Shown here one piece after another: positions 44,267 to 56,452 of a stretch of DNA of 64,000 bases. A program made the position numbers and the translations under genes. The DNA lies in the NCBI RefSeq assembly GCF_932294415.1, contig NC_065542.1, positions 49,578,942-49,642,941 of the forward strand, written 5' to 3'. Each line of letters starts with the position of its first letter. Position 1 is the stretch's first letter. This stretch comes from Quercus robur. Its lineage: Eukaryota > Streptophyta > Magnoliopsida > Fagales > Fagaceae. The notes below the pieces were generated by a model. The model saw only the letters and a program-made list of their open reading frames with translations. It was not told the DNA's origin and searched no databases.

Positions 44267-45704
44267 TTACTCGTGCACTAAGTCTAGTATAAAATAAAAA
44301 TTAAAACCATATTTGTCGTTTCTATAAACAATACGTGTGCACGTTGAAATTACATGATACACATTGGTAGAAAAACTCTTCATCACAGGGACTGTCACAT
44401 CTGTGACATGCTTGGTGGTCTTTAGTTTTCTGAATAATAGTAAGGGGGTGTGGGTGATAGTCAAATGTGTAAGAAACTCCAAATTTAAAATTTGGATATT
44501 TCCTAAGAATACATTTCAGATGAACAGGATAACTACAATATGCACAGTAGTAGAACCATTGTTTTGGGTCTCTTTCTTTTTCACATATATCACAATAATA
44601 TTTACCAGAGTCATCTTCAGCAGCATAACTAAGAATGAAGGAATGCTCATGCTATTTGTACCTTGCAGTAAGTGGTAGTGTAGTGCATTTTAAGTCTTGT
44701 GCAAATTCACAAGTGATACAACAGAATCCTTGAGACCTATCAAAGTTACGACTACTGCAGTTTTGACTATATCTTATGCTGGAGAGGCGAAGACAATGCT
44801 TGTGACCTTTGTGGGTAAGAATATCCAAGATCAAACTACATTGAACATCGAGATCAAAATCACATTTATTACACTTGAAGGTGAAGCCATTGCAAAGCTA
44901 GCCACAAGCATCACACCAAAACAACATAGACCTACAAGGTGCCTTTTGGAAGAGAGTAAGTGAGCGTCGATGGGTGTCTCTTTTTTCTAGGAAATTTAAT
45001 GCAAGATTTATGAAGAAAGAAGTTGCACTTGACACAACTGTAAAATGGAGGGAGAATGACTTGTAAACACCCATTGCATTGTTTGTTATTCTCAACCTCA
45101 TCAATAAGCTTTAAGTCATGCTCATGACTGAAGTGTTTGATTCCTTTGGCAATTTCAATTTCGTCCTCACTTACAATGATTTTTTTTACTATGTAAGTTG
45201 CTGAGTCATTAGATTCATTAAGCTCTGAATCTTCATTTTTCGACTCACTGGACTCTCCATCTTTAAGTTTCATCAAATTTATGTCCTCCCTATTTTACTC
45301 GTCCATAGCACAACCAAGATGGGCAATAAAATCGCAACTTAAGCAATAGTAAAACCCATAGTTTGTGTCTACTTTTTGAACACAAAGTTGACAAAATTAG
45401 GAAATAGATTGATGGACTTCAAGAGAAGAATAAGTGAGGTGGAGGAGGTGGTCATGATGTATAGCTTTCACACTACGTGGGTAAGAAGTGCAACTTCTAT
45501 GAATACAAAAATTGTATGGGACACAAAGATAGGGCACATTACCTTCTTTGCCACAAAGGTCGCAAGTGAATTTCATCAAACTCCAAATGCGAGTTAATGG
45601 GTGCTCATGGACTTCAGATTCTATGGTGAGCGGTAAAGAAGCACATTTGATGTGAAGGTTAAAGTTACATTTGATGTGAAGGTTAAAGTTACATTTGATG
45701 TGAT
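44267..45704 (-). pseudogene. DC1 copy D, 3' part
   Basis: Minus-strand remnants of modules 2 to 9 are spread over several frames: HIKCASLPLTIESEV, FTCDLCGKEGNVPYLC, FYSCVKCNFFLHKSC and others, with stops and frameshifts throughout. At the 5' edge a 24-bp unit encoding FNLHIKCN is repeated (about 45648-45700). It then runs directly into a truncated LTR at 45705. The 5' end of the same gene is at 57051-57190, beyond the inserted element. Confidence 0.88.
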
Positions 45705-46062
45705 GGCAGAGGGGTCTTTCCTTGTAGGGAAGATCCTCATTAATATGTGTATTTTGCAGGATCCTTTCCTTGTAAGAATCCTTTTGATTAAGGTTAACCA
45801 TGGAGCGCAAGATGTTTCCTTATATACACACATTTGTGGAGGCCAAGTAAGGCCACGCTGGACCTGTCAAAGGCCTTTTTCTCTCCATCAGCTTCCTTGT
45901 CGTCTCACACAGACGTCATTGAGTGTTGAGATGGAGTCGTCAGCTTATGATATCGTTGTTTTCATCTCTCTAAATGCACAACTGAAGCTGACAGGTTCAT
46001 TGGGACCGTCAGCTTCCTCATAAACAGACGAGTTTATCCTTCTTCCAAAATTACCCTTATCA
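45705..46062 (-). mobile_element. 3' LTR of the Tat-lineage element, truncated
   Basis: 358 bp matching the right LTR segment 56693-57050 in the same orientation. The last 240 bp of the LTR are missing together with about 180 bp of adjacent DC1 coding sequence, so one deletion probably removed the LTR/gene junction and its target duplication. On the minus strand the LTR starts TGATAAGGGTAATTTTGG. Confidence 0.88.
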
Positions 46063-46085
46063 GCTGCCCCCTACTCCATAGCTCC
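46063..46085 (-). other. Polypurine tract of the Tat-lineage element
   Basis: On the minus strand GGAGTAGGGGGCAGC directly precedes the LTR start at 46062, as expected for plus-strand priming. Confidence 0.75.
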
Positions 46086-46505
46086 ATCGGCTTTAGCTGA
46101 CAAGTTATGGAGTTTGATTTGTATCTTTTCTATTATTTTTATTCGTTCAGAAAAAGGGGTGTTCATTAATGGTTCCTTGAGCAGTTATCATTAAATGCTG
46201 GAACACGTGGCACAAGCTGGTTGGCCTCGTTTCTGAACAAAAGCGTCGCTTCCTTGCCCGTGTATTTTCATCCTATAATATCTCCTTTCCTCCTCTCATT
46301 TTTCCTTATTTCATCTTTGCAAACCTTAAGAGAAATAGATGTCGTCCTGTTATCTTTGTTGCTGTTAGCTTACGAACCCCATCATCTCTTAAGTTGTCAA
46401 TTAATCTTGTAAGTCTTCTTCTTTTCATTTCTTTTTACTTCTGCTTTTGTGGTTAGTCATCACTTCTATAAAGTGACTTGTCAAATAGGTTCTTAGTTTA
46501 CTCTG

Positions 46506-48860
46506 TTGCTTGTAGGTGATAGAGAAGTAATGAGTGAACAGTTGTCAGTCCGTGAGGGAGAGGGCTACAACGAAATCTTCCCGTTAGGTCATGAGCCCGA
46601 GGAAAGCTTTTCCTGGTCGTCAGAGAGGGAATCATCTGCCCATTCCCCTGACGAAGGGAAAAGTTATGATGGAGAGGAAGTAGAGGATGTAGAGGGAGGT
46701 GAGGGAGAAGAGGGAGAAGAGGACGAAGAGTACGGGGGAGAAGATGATGGAGATGAAGGTGAGGGTGACGAGACGGCTCTTGAGGGAGGAGATTTAGAAA
46801 GCCTAGAGGACGGTCATACTCGTCCCTTCATTCTTCCAAAGATGTGGACCATTAATGATTTCAAGTTGACAATGATGACCAACATTTTTAAGAACTTAAG
46901 AGACCATTATCAAATTCCTGGCAATATCCCAATCCGTCTACCTGGGATGTTTGAAAAGTGCTACTCGGGGAAGACCACGGACGTCGGCATGTATGAGTAT
47001 GATGCCATGTTCACGGCAAGACTGAGGTTGTCACTGACGGCACTACACCGTCAGTTGGCCAATTTTCTAGGACTATCCATCAGCCAAATTGCTCCCAACG
47101 CCTGGAGGATATTTATTGGAGTTGAAATCCTTTGGGGTCATCTTAGCGGTGGGAACCATCAGCTTACTCTTGTATAGTTCTTTTGGTGCTATAGACCCCA
47201 ACATATCATCTCATCCCAGGGGATATATCACTTCGCAGCGAGGAAGAAGGCATTTAGGTTGGTGTCAAACATGCTTGACTCTAATAGGAATTGGAAGTGT
47301 AGATATTTTTTTGTTCAAGGGACGAATTGGGTATGCCGTCGAGAGGAATGGGATACAATGCCTCATGGTTTTGACAATACTTTGGGTATTGTGAAGGACT
47401 CAGGTTTAGTGTTGTCAGTCTTTTTACTTTTTTCTTTGTTTATTTGTTTAAGTATTTTAATGTCGTCTGTTTCTCCTGCTAGCGTCTGCCCTTGTATAAT
47501 TGACAAGCAGGAAGCTTTTATTCGTCAGGTTCTTGAGATCCCTTTTGACGAACGGAAGTGCAGAGACCTAATCACTCTTGATACATTGCATGCCTACTGT
47601 GGAGGTCCCGAGCCAACACCTGCAGCACGTTGTCTGTATAGTTACTCTCATCGGCGTAAGTTCTTACTTCCTTCTTCTCGTCGTTTTCCTTCTGTCTTTT
47701 ATCTAACTTTCGTCATTTGCCCTTTGCAGAAATGGAATCAGCCAAGAAAAGGGCTTTAGTAAGGGCGTCAGTTACAGTGCATAAATAAAAGGAGAAAAAG
47801 GGGGCCTCCTCGTCAGCTCCCAAGGGCGTCACCAAGGGGTCCTCCAAAAGAAAGAGCGAAGGGAAGGACGACCTTCCCCTCAAGAAAGGACCGACCCTCC
47901 CTGTTGGTGACAAACCAAAGAAATCGTCACCTCTAAAACCTAGCCATGGAGCTGGCAAGGGTTTAGTGATGACAATTGGTCCCGTCACTTAGGGAACCGT
48001 CCATTTCCTTCTCACGCATAAGGATCATGCCATTGAGATGATTGAGTCGATCATCAAGGACACAGACTTGGATCCTTGTGCCGAACAGATGATGGAAAAG
48101 TTGGGGGCGTCGGGTTTAATTGACCTTTCTAGGATACATACTTTTTTCAAATTTTCTTTTGGTTTTGTTCATTCACTGGTTGGCAGTTGTCTTGCTTTAA
48201 GGCGCAGGTGCGTATGAAGGTGCTTCAAGATAGGAGTGTCACTCAAGAAAGGGTGATCAACATGCTTTGTAAGCGTAATGAGACCCTGACCAATGAGCAA
48301 GAGCAGTACAAAGGGGCTCTCCGTACGCTTAACAAGGAGGTGACAGCTTTAATTGAAAAGTTGAAGGAGGAGGCCCGTCTCCAAGAGAAGGTGCAAGAAA
48401 AAAAATCAAATCTGGAGGCGGAGATGACGGCCATTTGTGGGCAGGTTAAGACGGCAAGGGTTGATGCCATAACAGAGTTCAAGGCTTCCCAGCCTTTCAT
48501 TGATGCCTGTGTTGTCTACTATGGTGACGAGTTTAAGGACTACCTGAAGCAGGTTGTTCCGTCTACCTAAACTTGGATTTATCCAAAGTCACCATAGACA
48601 ACCCTCTGCCAACGACTCCTGTAGGTGGCAACACCGTCAGTAAGGAGACTGACGACTCTACTTAGTCAGAGCGGGATCCAAAAGATGACGATGTGATCCT
48701 TGCCCAACCTGCAGTCGAAGGGCTCGTCGTTCCCTTGGCTCTGTCTGCTAATGATCCTCCTCCTAAGGACGTCGGGAACCTTTCCGCCCAAGATGCCTAG
48801 AACCCTCCTACTGAAGACGACAAGAACCTCCTTACTCAAGTCACCCGGAACCTTCCAGCT
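46506..48860 (+). pseudogene. Antisense ORF of the Tat-lineage element (PF04195-like gypsy-type transposon protein)
   Basis: This reading region runs opposite to gag-pol. It starts near 46530 (MSEQLS) with an acidic segment, then a conserved domain with IRLPGMFEKCYSGKTTDVG, LHRQLANFLGLSISQIAPNA and FFVQGTNWVCRREEWDTMP, which I recognise as the family annotated as putative gypsy-type transposon (PF04195). A Lys/Ser-rich segment and a coiled-coil-like tail (about 48187-48570, Glu/Lys/Gln-rich, ending ACVVYYGDEFKDYLKQV) follow. It is broken by stops (for example TAG at 47175) and frame changes. Such antisense ORFs between pol and the 3' LTR are known in Tat-lineage elements; their function is not established. 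It should not be annotated as a host gene. Confidence 0.75.
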
Positions 48861-49079
48861 TAAATTTAATTTTTTATTTTTCTTGTATCTCATTTTCAGA
48901 CGATATTAAGTGTCCTTCTATTTTTGGGCCTTGTTTGTAAACACTTCATTTTATTTATGGTATCTTTTTAATATTTTACATCCATCACTTTTAGAATATT
49001 TTTCCTATGTGTTGATCTTTTTATATGTGTATTTCCATCTGGTTCTGTGAATACATGTTAGATGTACTTGTCTCCCAAA

Positions 49080-50450
49080 CGACTTCGTGGTTATCTAGGA
49101 TGAACCCGTCTACTTTCGTGGACTCGTCCACCTATAGACCTTAACAATGAACTCATCCCGTTCGAGAGCCCAATAATTAACTCATCCACTTGTGGAACTA
49201 AATAATAAACTTGTCCACTTGTGGACTTAATGAACTCATTCTATTTGAGGACCTAATAATAAACTCGTCCACTTGCGGACTTAATGATTTCAAAGCGGAC
49301 TTGTCCACTTGTGGACCCAATAATGGACTTGTCCACTTGTAGACTTAATGAACTCGTCCTATTTGAGGACCTAATAATAAGCTCGTCCACTTGTGGACCC
49401 AATAATGAACTTGTCCATTTGTGGACTTAATAATAGATTCGTCCACGTGTGGACTTTATAATGAACTTGTCCACTTGTGGACTTAATAATTTCAAAGCAT
49501 TCCTATAGGATGAACTTGTCCACTTGTGGACCCAATAATGGACTTGTCCACTTGTGGACTTAATAATAGATTTGTCCACATGTGGACTTAATAATAGATT
49601 TGTCCACATGTGGACTTTATAATGAACTCGTCCACTTGTGGACTTGATAATTTCAAAGCATCCCTATGGGATGAACTCGTCCACTTGTGGACCCAATAAT
49701 GAACTTGTCTACTTGTGGACTTAATAATAGATTCGTCCACGTGTGGACTTTATAATGAACTCGTCCACTTGTGGACTTGATAATTTCAAAGCATCCCTAT
49801 GGGATGAACTCGTCCACTTGTTCACAATAATGAACTTGTCCACTTATGGACTTAATAATAGATTCGTCCACGTGTGGACTTTATAATGAACTCATTCATT
49901 TGTGGACTTGATAATTTCAAAGCATCCTTATAGGATGAACTCATCGACTTGTAGACACAATAATGAACTTGTCCACTTGTGGACTTAATAATAGATTCGT
50001 CCACGTGTGGACTTTATAATGAACTTGTCCACTTATAGACTTAATAATTTTAAAGCATCCCTATGGGATGAACTCATCCACTTATGGACCTAATATTGAA
50101 CTTGTCCACTTATGGACTTAATAATAGATTTTTCCACACGTGGACTTTATAATGAACTCATCCACTTGTGGACTTGATAATTTCAAAGCATCCCTATGGG
50201 ATGGACTCGTCCATTTGTGGACTTGATAATTTCAAAGCATCCCTATGGGATGAACTTGTCCACTTGTGGATCCAATAATGAACTTGTCCACTTGTGGACT
50301 TAATAATAGATTCGTCTATGCATGAACTTTATAATGAACTCGTCCACTTGTGGACTTAATAATTTCAAAGCATCCCTATGAGATGAACTCGTCCACTTGT
50401 AGACCCAATACTAAACTCGTCCACTTGTGGACTTAATAATAGATGTAGTT
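49080..50450. repeat. Tandem array of palindromic units with a 133-bp higher-order repeat
   Basis: The array is built of units of about 28-33 bp centred on the near-palindrome GTCCACTTGTGGAC, in the context GAACTCGTCCACTTGTGGAC followed by TTAATAATA or CCCAATAATG. A marker word TTTCAAAGCA(T)CCCTAT recurs at 49490, 49651, 49784, 49915, 50048, 50181, 50230 and 50363. Most spacings are 131-133 bp, so the array has a higher-order period of about four units. It lies between pol and the antisense ORF of the Tat element. Minor variants (GTCCACGTGTGGAC) occupy a fixed place in the higher-order unit. Confidence 0.93.
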
Positions 50451-50639
50451 TTGTAGAGGCCCATTCATACACAAGTCATATTTGAATAACTCCTCTTATT
50501 GTGATAAATGCGTGCATAAGAAAAATATTGTTCTTGAAAGAGCAAAAAGCTGCCCTTTAGACTTAAAAAGTACTGTAGATAGCAAAAATTAACTAAAGGG
50601 AAGTAAACTGGTAGCAAAAATTAACTAAAAGGAAGTAAA

Positions 50640-51600
50640 CTGGAAATGAGGAGTGTCGTTCTTTGTGCCATTGTCTACTGGTAGTACTTCTTCAAGTGCT
50701 CCGTGTTGCACAAGTGCTGCAGCATTTGTCCGTCTAGCGTCTCTAGGTGGTAGATGCCTTCCTTCCGCTATGAAGCGATCCTATAGGGTCCTTCCCAATT
50801 AGGTCTTAGCTTTCCCTAGGAGGGATCTCTTGTAGCACCTATCACTTTTCTCAATACAAGATTTCCAACCTGGAAGTCTCTGTGCCTGACTCTTAAGTTG
50901 TAGTGCTTGGCCATGAGGTTCTAGTACCATGCTAATCTTTGTTCGGTCGTTACTCTGACCTCATCCACCAAGTCAAGCTGCAAGTGCATAGCTTCATTGT
51001 TCCTACTCTCGTCATGGTTTCCCACTCTATAGCTTGTAAGTCCGATCTTAGCTGGGATAATGGCCTCGCTCCTATACGCTAGCCGAAATTGCATTTCTCC
51101 TGTAGGTGTCCTCGCTGTCATCCAATACGCCCATAGTACACTTGGCAATTCTTCTGGCCATATACTTTTTGCCCCCTCGAGCCGAGTCTTGATAATCTTG
51201 AGCAAGGATCGATTCTTAACCTCAACCTGTTTATTGGCTTGAGGGTGGATGAGGGAGGAGTAGTGATTCTTGATCCTTAACTGTGAGCAAAATTCCCTGA
51301 AGGAGTCGTTGTCAAATTACTTCCCATTATCGGAGACCAAGACCCTAGGGATCCCATACCTACAAATGATGCTTCTCCAGATGAAGCTTCGTACGTTCTT
51401 TTCTGTGACGGTAGCCAAAGTTTCGGCTTCTACCCATTTGGTGAAGTAGTCTATGCCAACTATTAGGAATTTCAACTGTCTCATTGCTATTGGAAGTGGG
51501 CCCATGATGTCCAATCCCCATAGAGTGAAAGGCCATGGGGCCGTCATTGGGATGAGCTCTTCTGTCAGCTGTCTAATGACGTTGTTGAACCTTTGACATT
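50640..51600 (-). pseudogene. Integrase of the Tat-lineage element
   Basis: Minus-strand fragments show the catalytic core: WGLDIMGPLPIAMRQLKFLI (first Asp), then GIPRVLVSDNGK (second Asp), a stretch near 51200-51260 reading like ANKQVEV (expected Glu), and the C-terminal part WPEELPSVLWAYWMTARTPTG. Several stops and frameshifts interrupt it, so no active integrase is expected. The C-terminal tail continues to about 50650. Confidence 0.8.
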
Positions 51601-51899
51601 TGTCGTAGGCTTTAACATAAGTCTGGGCATCCTTCTATATGGTAAGCCAGTAGTATTTAGCTCGAATCAACTTATGTACCAAAGACCGCGACCCTGAGTG
51701 GTTCCTGCAGATCCCTTCATGGACTTCTCTTATGAAATAATCTGATTCTTCAGGGCTTAAGCACCTTAGGTATAGGCAGGAGAAACCTCACTTGTACAAG
51801 ACGTCCTTTATCAAAATGAATCGTGACGCTTGGAACTTCAGTTGCCTTGCGGCCTCCTTACCATCAAGTAACGTGTCGTTTTTCAAGTAAGAAACTATT

Positions 51900-52298
51900 G
51901 GTGTAGTCTAGTCGCTTCTTGAGTCTATTTTCTAAACATCGATGTCGTCGATTAATGGTGAGAGCTGGATAAAAGAAAGTACCTTACTGGGGATGAGTAT
52001 GTGTTCTGCCTAGGTGTCTTTGGCAAGGCAATCAACTTTCTCGTTCTCTTCCTTAGGAATCTGGACGAACTTGGCCTATAGCTTGCCTATTCATCTCCTC
52101 ACCTGATACTTCTTCATCTTTTCCCCTTTGCTTTTCCATCGGTTGGTACCTTTCCTTCATGCCACGGAGTGCTCGGCTAGTGTAGTATATGGGCTTCTGC
52201 ATCCTGTCTTCTTCCTTGACTAAGGCCGCACTAACAGCAGCTGGGGATACAGCCAAGTAGAGGAACAATTCTTCCCTTGGTTTGGAGGGACTCAGCAA
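51900..52298 (-). pseudogene. RNase H remnant of the Tat-lineage element
   Basis: The frame contains REELFLYLAVSPAAVSAALV and KPIYYTSRALRGMKERYQPM, typical of the RNase H region following a Ty3/gypsy RT. It ends in a frameshift. Sequence between 51600 and 51900 is a decayed link to integrase. Confidence 0.7.
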
Positions 52299-52421
52299 CG
52301 GCGGGGAAGAGAGGTAGGTTACAGATCCTCAAATTCTTACTAACACTTAGTCGTCCACTCAAAAGATTTCTTTAGCGTGCGGAAGAAAGGTAGGCACTTA
52401 TCCGTTGCCCTTGACATGAAC

Positions 52422-53170
52422 CTATTTAGAATGGCTACCTTGCCGTTGAGGCTTTGGACTTCTTTCACATTCCTTGGTGGTGCCATCTCTATTATGGCCC
52501 GAATCTTGTAGGTTGACTTCGATACCTCTTTGAGACACCATGAACCTCAGGAAGTTTCCAGCAGTCACCCCGAACGCACACTTGCTCGATTTGATTTTCA
52601 TGTTATAAGAGCGGAGGATGTCGAAGGTCTCCTTGAGATCGTCCAAATGGTCATCCACCCTTCGACTTTTCACTAGCATGTTGTCAATGTAGACTTGAAC
52701 ATTTCTTCCGATCTGATGTGCAAACATCTTGTTCATGAGCCTCTGATATGTTGCGCCCGCGTTCTTAAGGCCGAACAACATTACTTTGTAACAAAAGAGG
52801 CCTTGGCTGGTGACAAACGTAGTCTTCTCCTAATCAGCTTCATCCTGTTTTATTTGGTTGTAGCCGAAAAAGTATCCATGAAACTTGACAACTGGTGTTG
52901 AGTTGTAAAGTCTACTAGGACATTAATTCGAGGGAAAGGATAGCTATCCTTGGGGCACGCTCTGTTTAGGTCCGTAAAGTCTACGTACATCCTCCACTTA
53001 CCATTGGTTTTCTTGACCATCACCACGTTGGCTAGCCAGTCAAGGTAGTAAACTTCTCTAATGAAGTCTACATCTTGCAACTTGCGGACTTCTTCCGCTA
53101 TGGCTTGGTCTCGTTCTTTGGGCAAACACTTGCTTCTTCTAACGGATTGGGGGAAAAGTGGGCAACACAT
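52422..53170 (-). pseudogene. Reverse transcriptase of the Tat-lineage element, catalytic motif altered
   Basis: Two frames join across 52781-52850. Motifs seen are WLANVVMVKKTNGKWRMYVD, LNRACPKDSYPFPRI, FGLKNAGATYQRLMNKMF and YIDNMLVKSRR. The usual catalytic YVDD of this family reads YIDN, so one of the two metal-binding aspartates is replaced. FMDTFSATTK replaces the usual FMDAFSGYNQ-type motif. The copy is dead. Confidence 0.85.
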
Positions 53171-53605
53171 TCAACTTGTGCACCATGACTGAAGGGTCTA
53201 TCCTGAGTATGTCTTCATAGCTCTAGGCAAAGATGTCCTGGTTTTCTTTTAGAAACGTGGTAAGTGCTTAACGGATTGGCAAACTAGCGAGAGTGCTGAT
53301 TCTAATTGTTCGCTCAGGTTATCGAGAAGTATCTCTTCCAACCCCTCGGCGGGGCTCTGCAACCGTCTGCTGTTCCTCTATGCTTATGGTCTTTAAATGG
53401 TCATCCATTTCCAACATCGCTATGTAGCACTCAGTGCTGCCACTTAGTCCCCACGTACCTCTCCTACTTTGTATTCGGTGGGGAATTTGATCATCAGATG
53501 GTAGGTCAAAGTCATGGCCTTCCACGAGTTGAGAGTAGGTTGACCCAGGATGGCATTGTAGGCAAATGAGCAATCGACAAGAAGGAATGTAACATCCTTA
53601 CTGAT

Positions 53606-54106
53606 CTACTGAGGGTAATCACCAACCGTTACGGGTAATGTGATCGTGCCAAGGGGATATACTCTTGTTCCTCTGAACCCAACGAGCGGGGCGTTGGTCA
53701 AAACCAACCATTCTCTCTCAATTCTCATCCGCTGGAACGCCGAGTAGTAAAGGATGTCATCAGAGCTCCCATTGTCAACTAAGACTCGGTGAGTGTTATA
53801 CTCCTCTACCCGTATGCTAACAACAAGCTCATCGTCACATGGGTGGTGGAGACGTTGAGCATCTTCCTCCGAGAATCCAATTATGAGGTTATCAACCCGC
53901 GCCATCTTTGGGACGAAGCCCGTTAGCTGGACATTTTGAACCATCCTGAGGTAAGTTTTATAGGCTTTTTTAGATGAGCCAGAAGCTACAGTGCCTCCTA
54001 CAATCATTCTTATGTCTCCCAAGGGTGGCCTAGGACGCTCATTCTTCCTTCTCGCGACTTGTTCTTGCGGTGCGTCCGTCCTTTCCTTGTTGACAAACCT
54101 CTGCAA
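53606..54106 (-). pseudogene. Protease region of the Tat-lineage element
   Basis: The frame contains MARVDNLIIGFSEEDAQRLH, RVLVDNGSSDDILYYSAF and YPLGTITLPVTVGDYPQ. The active-site triplet is DNGS where most retropepsins have DTG or DSG; DNGSSADIL is the form I expect for this lineage. A Lys/Arg-rich linker precedes it. Confidence 0.8.
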
Positions 54107-54228
54107 CTTTCCTTATCTGATGAGAGCTTCTATTTGCTGCTTTAAGTCGTAGCAGTTAGACGTATCATGACCGTGATCATGGTGAAAATGGCAGTACTTG
54201 TCTCTTGACCTCTTACTGGGGTCTCCCT

Positions 54229-55080
54229 TCAGCTTTCTAGGAAATGTAAGGCTCCTTCATCCTTGATCTTCATCAAGACTTGATCGATTGGGGCATTCAG
54301 CAGGGTGAAGCTTGCTAACCTCCTAATGGGGGGTTTAGAGTGCCTATCCTCCTGTCGGTCTCCTGTTCTTGTTGCCTTCCATCCCCTGTCCTGCCATGCT
54401 TCCTCTTGTCTTTCCCTCTTCTTAAGCTTTTCTTCCCGGGCCAGTAACGCATCCTCCACATTCATGTACTTAGTAGCCCTGTAAAGTATGTCCGACATAG
54501 TCTTTGGGTCATTTTTGTATAGAGAAAACAGAAACTTGCCCTTCCTTAACCCATTGGTGAATGTAGCCATGAGTATCTTGTCATTTGCTTCATCAATCGA
54601 GAGGGCCTCCTTGTTAAAGCGAGTTATGTAAGATCTCAGAGTCTCATCCTCCCATTGTTTGATGTTCATTAGGCATGCAATGGACTTTTTATACCTGTGC
54701 CTCACAATAAAGTGCGAGGCGAACTATGCGCTCAACTTCTTGAAGGTACTAATGGAGTTTGGTGTTAGCCTACTGAACCATACCCTTGCGGGACCCTTCA
54801 GCGTAGTTGGAAAGGCCTAGCACATGATCTCATCCACCACACCTTGCAAGTGTATCAAGGTTTTGAAAGACTCCAAGTGATCTAAGGGATCCTTAGATCC
54901 ATCGTAGGCCTTTACTTGTGGCATGCGAAACTTCGGCAGAAGGGGAAATGAAGTGACGAATGCAGTGAAGGGTGAATCCGTTCGATGGACCAATTTGTCG
55001 AGGTCGCTAGAAACCTGTCCTCTAAGGGCGTTCATCATGAAATCCATCTGTTCCTTCATCATCTGCATCTCCGCGACCAT
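54229..55080 (-). pseudogene. gag of the Tat-lineage element
   Basis: One frame with stops at 54817 and near 54720. It contains AYDGSKDPLDHLESFKTLIH, then QWEDETLRSYITRFNKEALS and a Lys/Arg/Glu-rich tail. A zinc-knuckle-like CHFHHDHGHDTSNCYDL segment lies at about 54145-54200. The annotated start (MVAEMQMMKEQMDFM) may lie internal to the original gag. Confidence 0.8.
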
Positions 55081-55214
55081 GTATGGTAGAGCCGTATCTA
55101 CAGCGAATGGACGGCTTGTATCCTGTCACTCTTGTCTGCTCGGGGCGTTGCTGCCTTCTGGCCCTTCTTGGTCCCTTCTCTCAGCGCTGGTACCTTCTTA
55201 GTCCTCCTCCTAAG

Positions 55215-56234
55215 TGTTAAGCCCTGTGTTTTTTTTGATAGGCCAATAATGCATTGACCCCTTGTGATATATTAACCAATTAATTTAGCTAAGTTAATTA
55301 ATTTATTCAATTAATATGTAATAGCATGGTAGCATAAACAAATCACCAATTAACTAAATACAACAGAAATTAAATTGACACGGTGAATTGTTTATGAATG
55401 GGGAAAACCTACACGGCAAAAATCCCACCGTGTGATTTTAAGGTCACCACTTTCGAGAATTTACTATTATCATAATAAGCGGTTACAAGTAAAGGAATCC
55501 CAGTACCTTATACCAACTTACAGTTGAACCCTTATCCAAATACCCAATTGGACTTGTTTTGTAGTGACAATCTCTCCTTTTTAATGCACAGCTCCCAGTA
55601 CGTGACTAACCAATTTGATGCGCAGATCCCAGTACGCGGCTTACTCATCAACTTGAGAAGGATGTTGGCTACAAAGTTCTTCAGTTCATTACACGATGAA
55701 GATCACGAAACTCCTTGGTCACAAAATCCTAAGGTGTACAAACACAACAATTTCTTCAAAAGGAAGATGAACTAGGGCAAATTTTGTCTCTGGTCACAAT
55801 TTGCATGAACACAACTTTGCTTCACACTCGCGCAAGCTTTGACGGCTCTTAAAACAATCCTTATATATGTTTAGGGTTGTGAGAAAAGAGAGCCTAAACA
55901 TGTACACACGGATTGGATTGAAATCAGCTCTGAAAAATTGAATTTCATAAACTTCGACAGATAGGGTATCTATCGAGATAGTTGTTGAGACTCGGGCTAA
56001 AAAAGCTTTTAAATCTCAATAGATACTAGCTGTCAAGATTTAAAATCCAGCACTTCTTCACTTGTTTCTTGGACAGATTTGCATGGTTTTAACACTTGAT
56101 CTTGAAACCTTGTTCCTTGAAGCATTAAACACATCCTAGATTTACTTAATTAAAAGTAAAGTACGTTTTGTCAAAGGATTAGCCAATTTTAATTTGACAT
56201 ATGTTCCTGGCATCAAATCACATATGTCCTAACA
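55215..56234 (-). mobile_element. Solo LTR, copia-like, nested in the Tat 5' leader
   Basis: On the minus strand it starts TGTTAGGACATATGTGATTT and carries GGGATTCCTTTACTTG-type words and the palindromic GTATCTATCGAGATAG. It resembles the solo LTR at 28214-29064 in layout (reverse orientation, same terminal TGTTAGG). The 3' limit at 55215 is approximate because no clean 5-bp target duplication is seen (CTAAG versus CTTTT). No internal coding region remains. Confidence 0.65.
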
Positions 56235-56430
56235 CTTTTGGCACAGTTGCTCTTCTAGGTCATGGTTTTGCTTGGTGAGGCGTTCTATGGCCGCAGCGAG
56301 AGTCTGAACCTATCTCTCGAGGGCGGTGGTACGTGGTTCATCTCCTTGATTATTGTTGGTGGTCGCCATCAAGCGAGTAAGTACCATGCAACTCTTTGTC
56401 TGGGAAGTAGTAGTATGGCTTACAAGTCTT

Positions 56431-56447
56431 TCCCACAAACAGCGCCA
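56431..56447 (-). other. Primer-binding site of the Tat-lineage element
   Basis: On the minus strand TGGCGCTGTTTGTGGGA lies 5 bases inside the LTR end. This resembles the TGGCGCCGTCTGTGGGA-type PBS usual in the Tat lineage. It fixes the minus orientation of the element and its LTR limit at 56453. Confidence 0.8.
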
Positions 56448-56452
56448 ACTGA

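Noticed and set aside
46506-47177. Acidic protein as a host nuclear gene
   Set aside because: It lies between the LTR and pol of a Tat element, is antisense to it, matches the gypsy-type transposon family and is broken by stops.
49080-50450. Repeat-spacer array suggesting CRISPR
   Set aside because: The units are contiguous variants with a regular higher-order period and no unique spacers. The setting is a plant retrotransposon.
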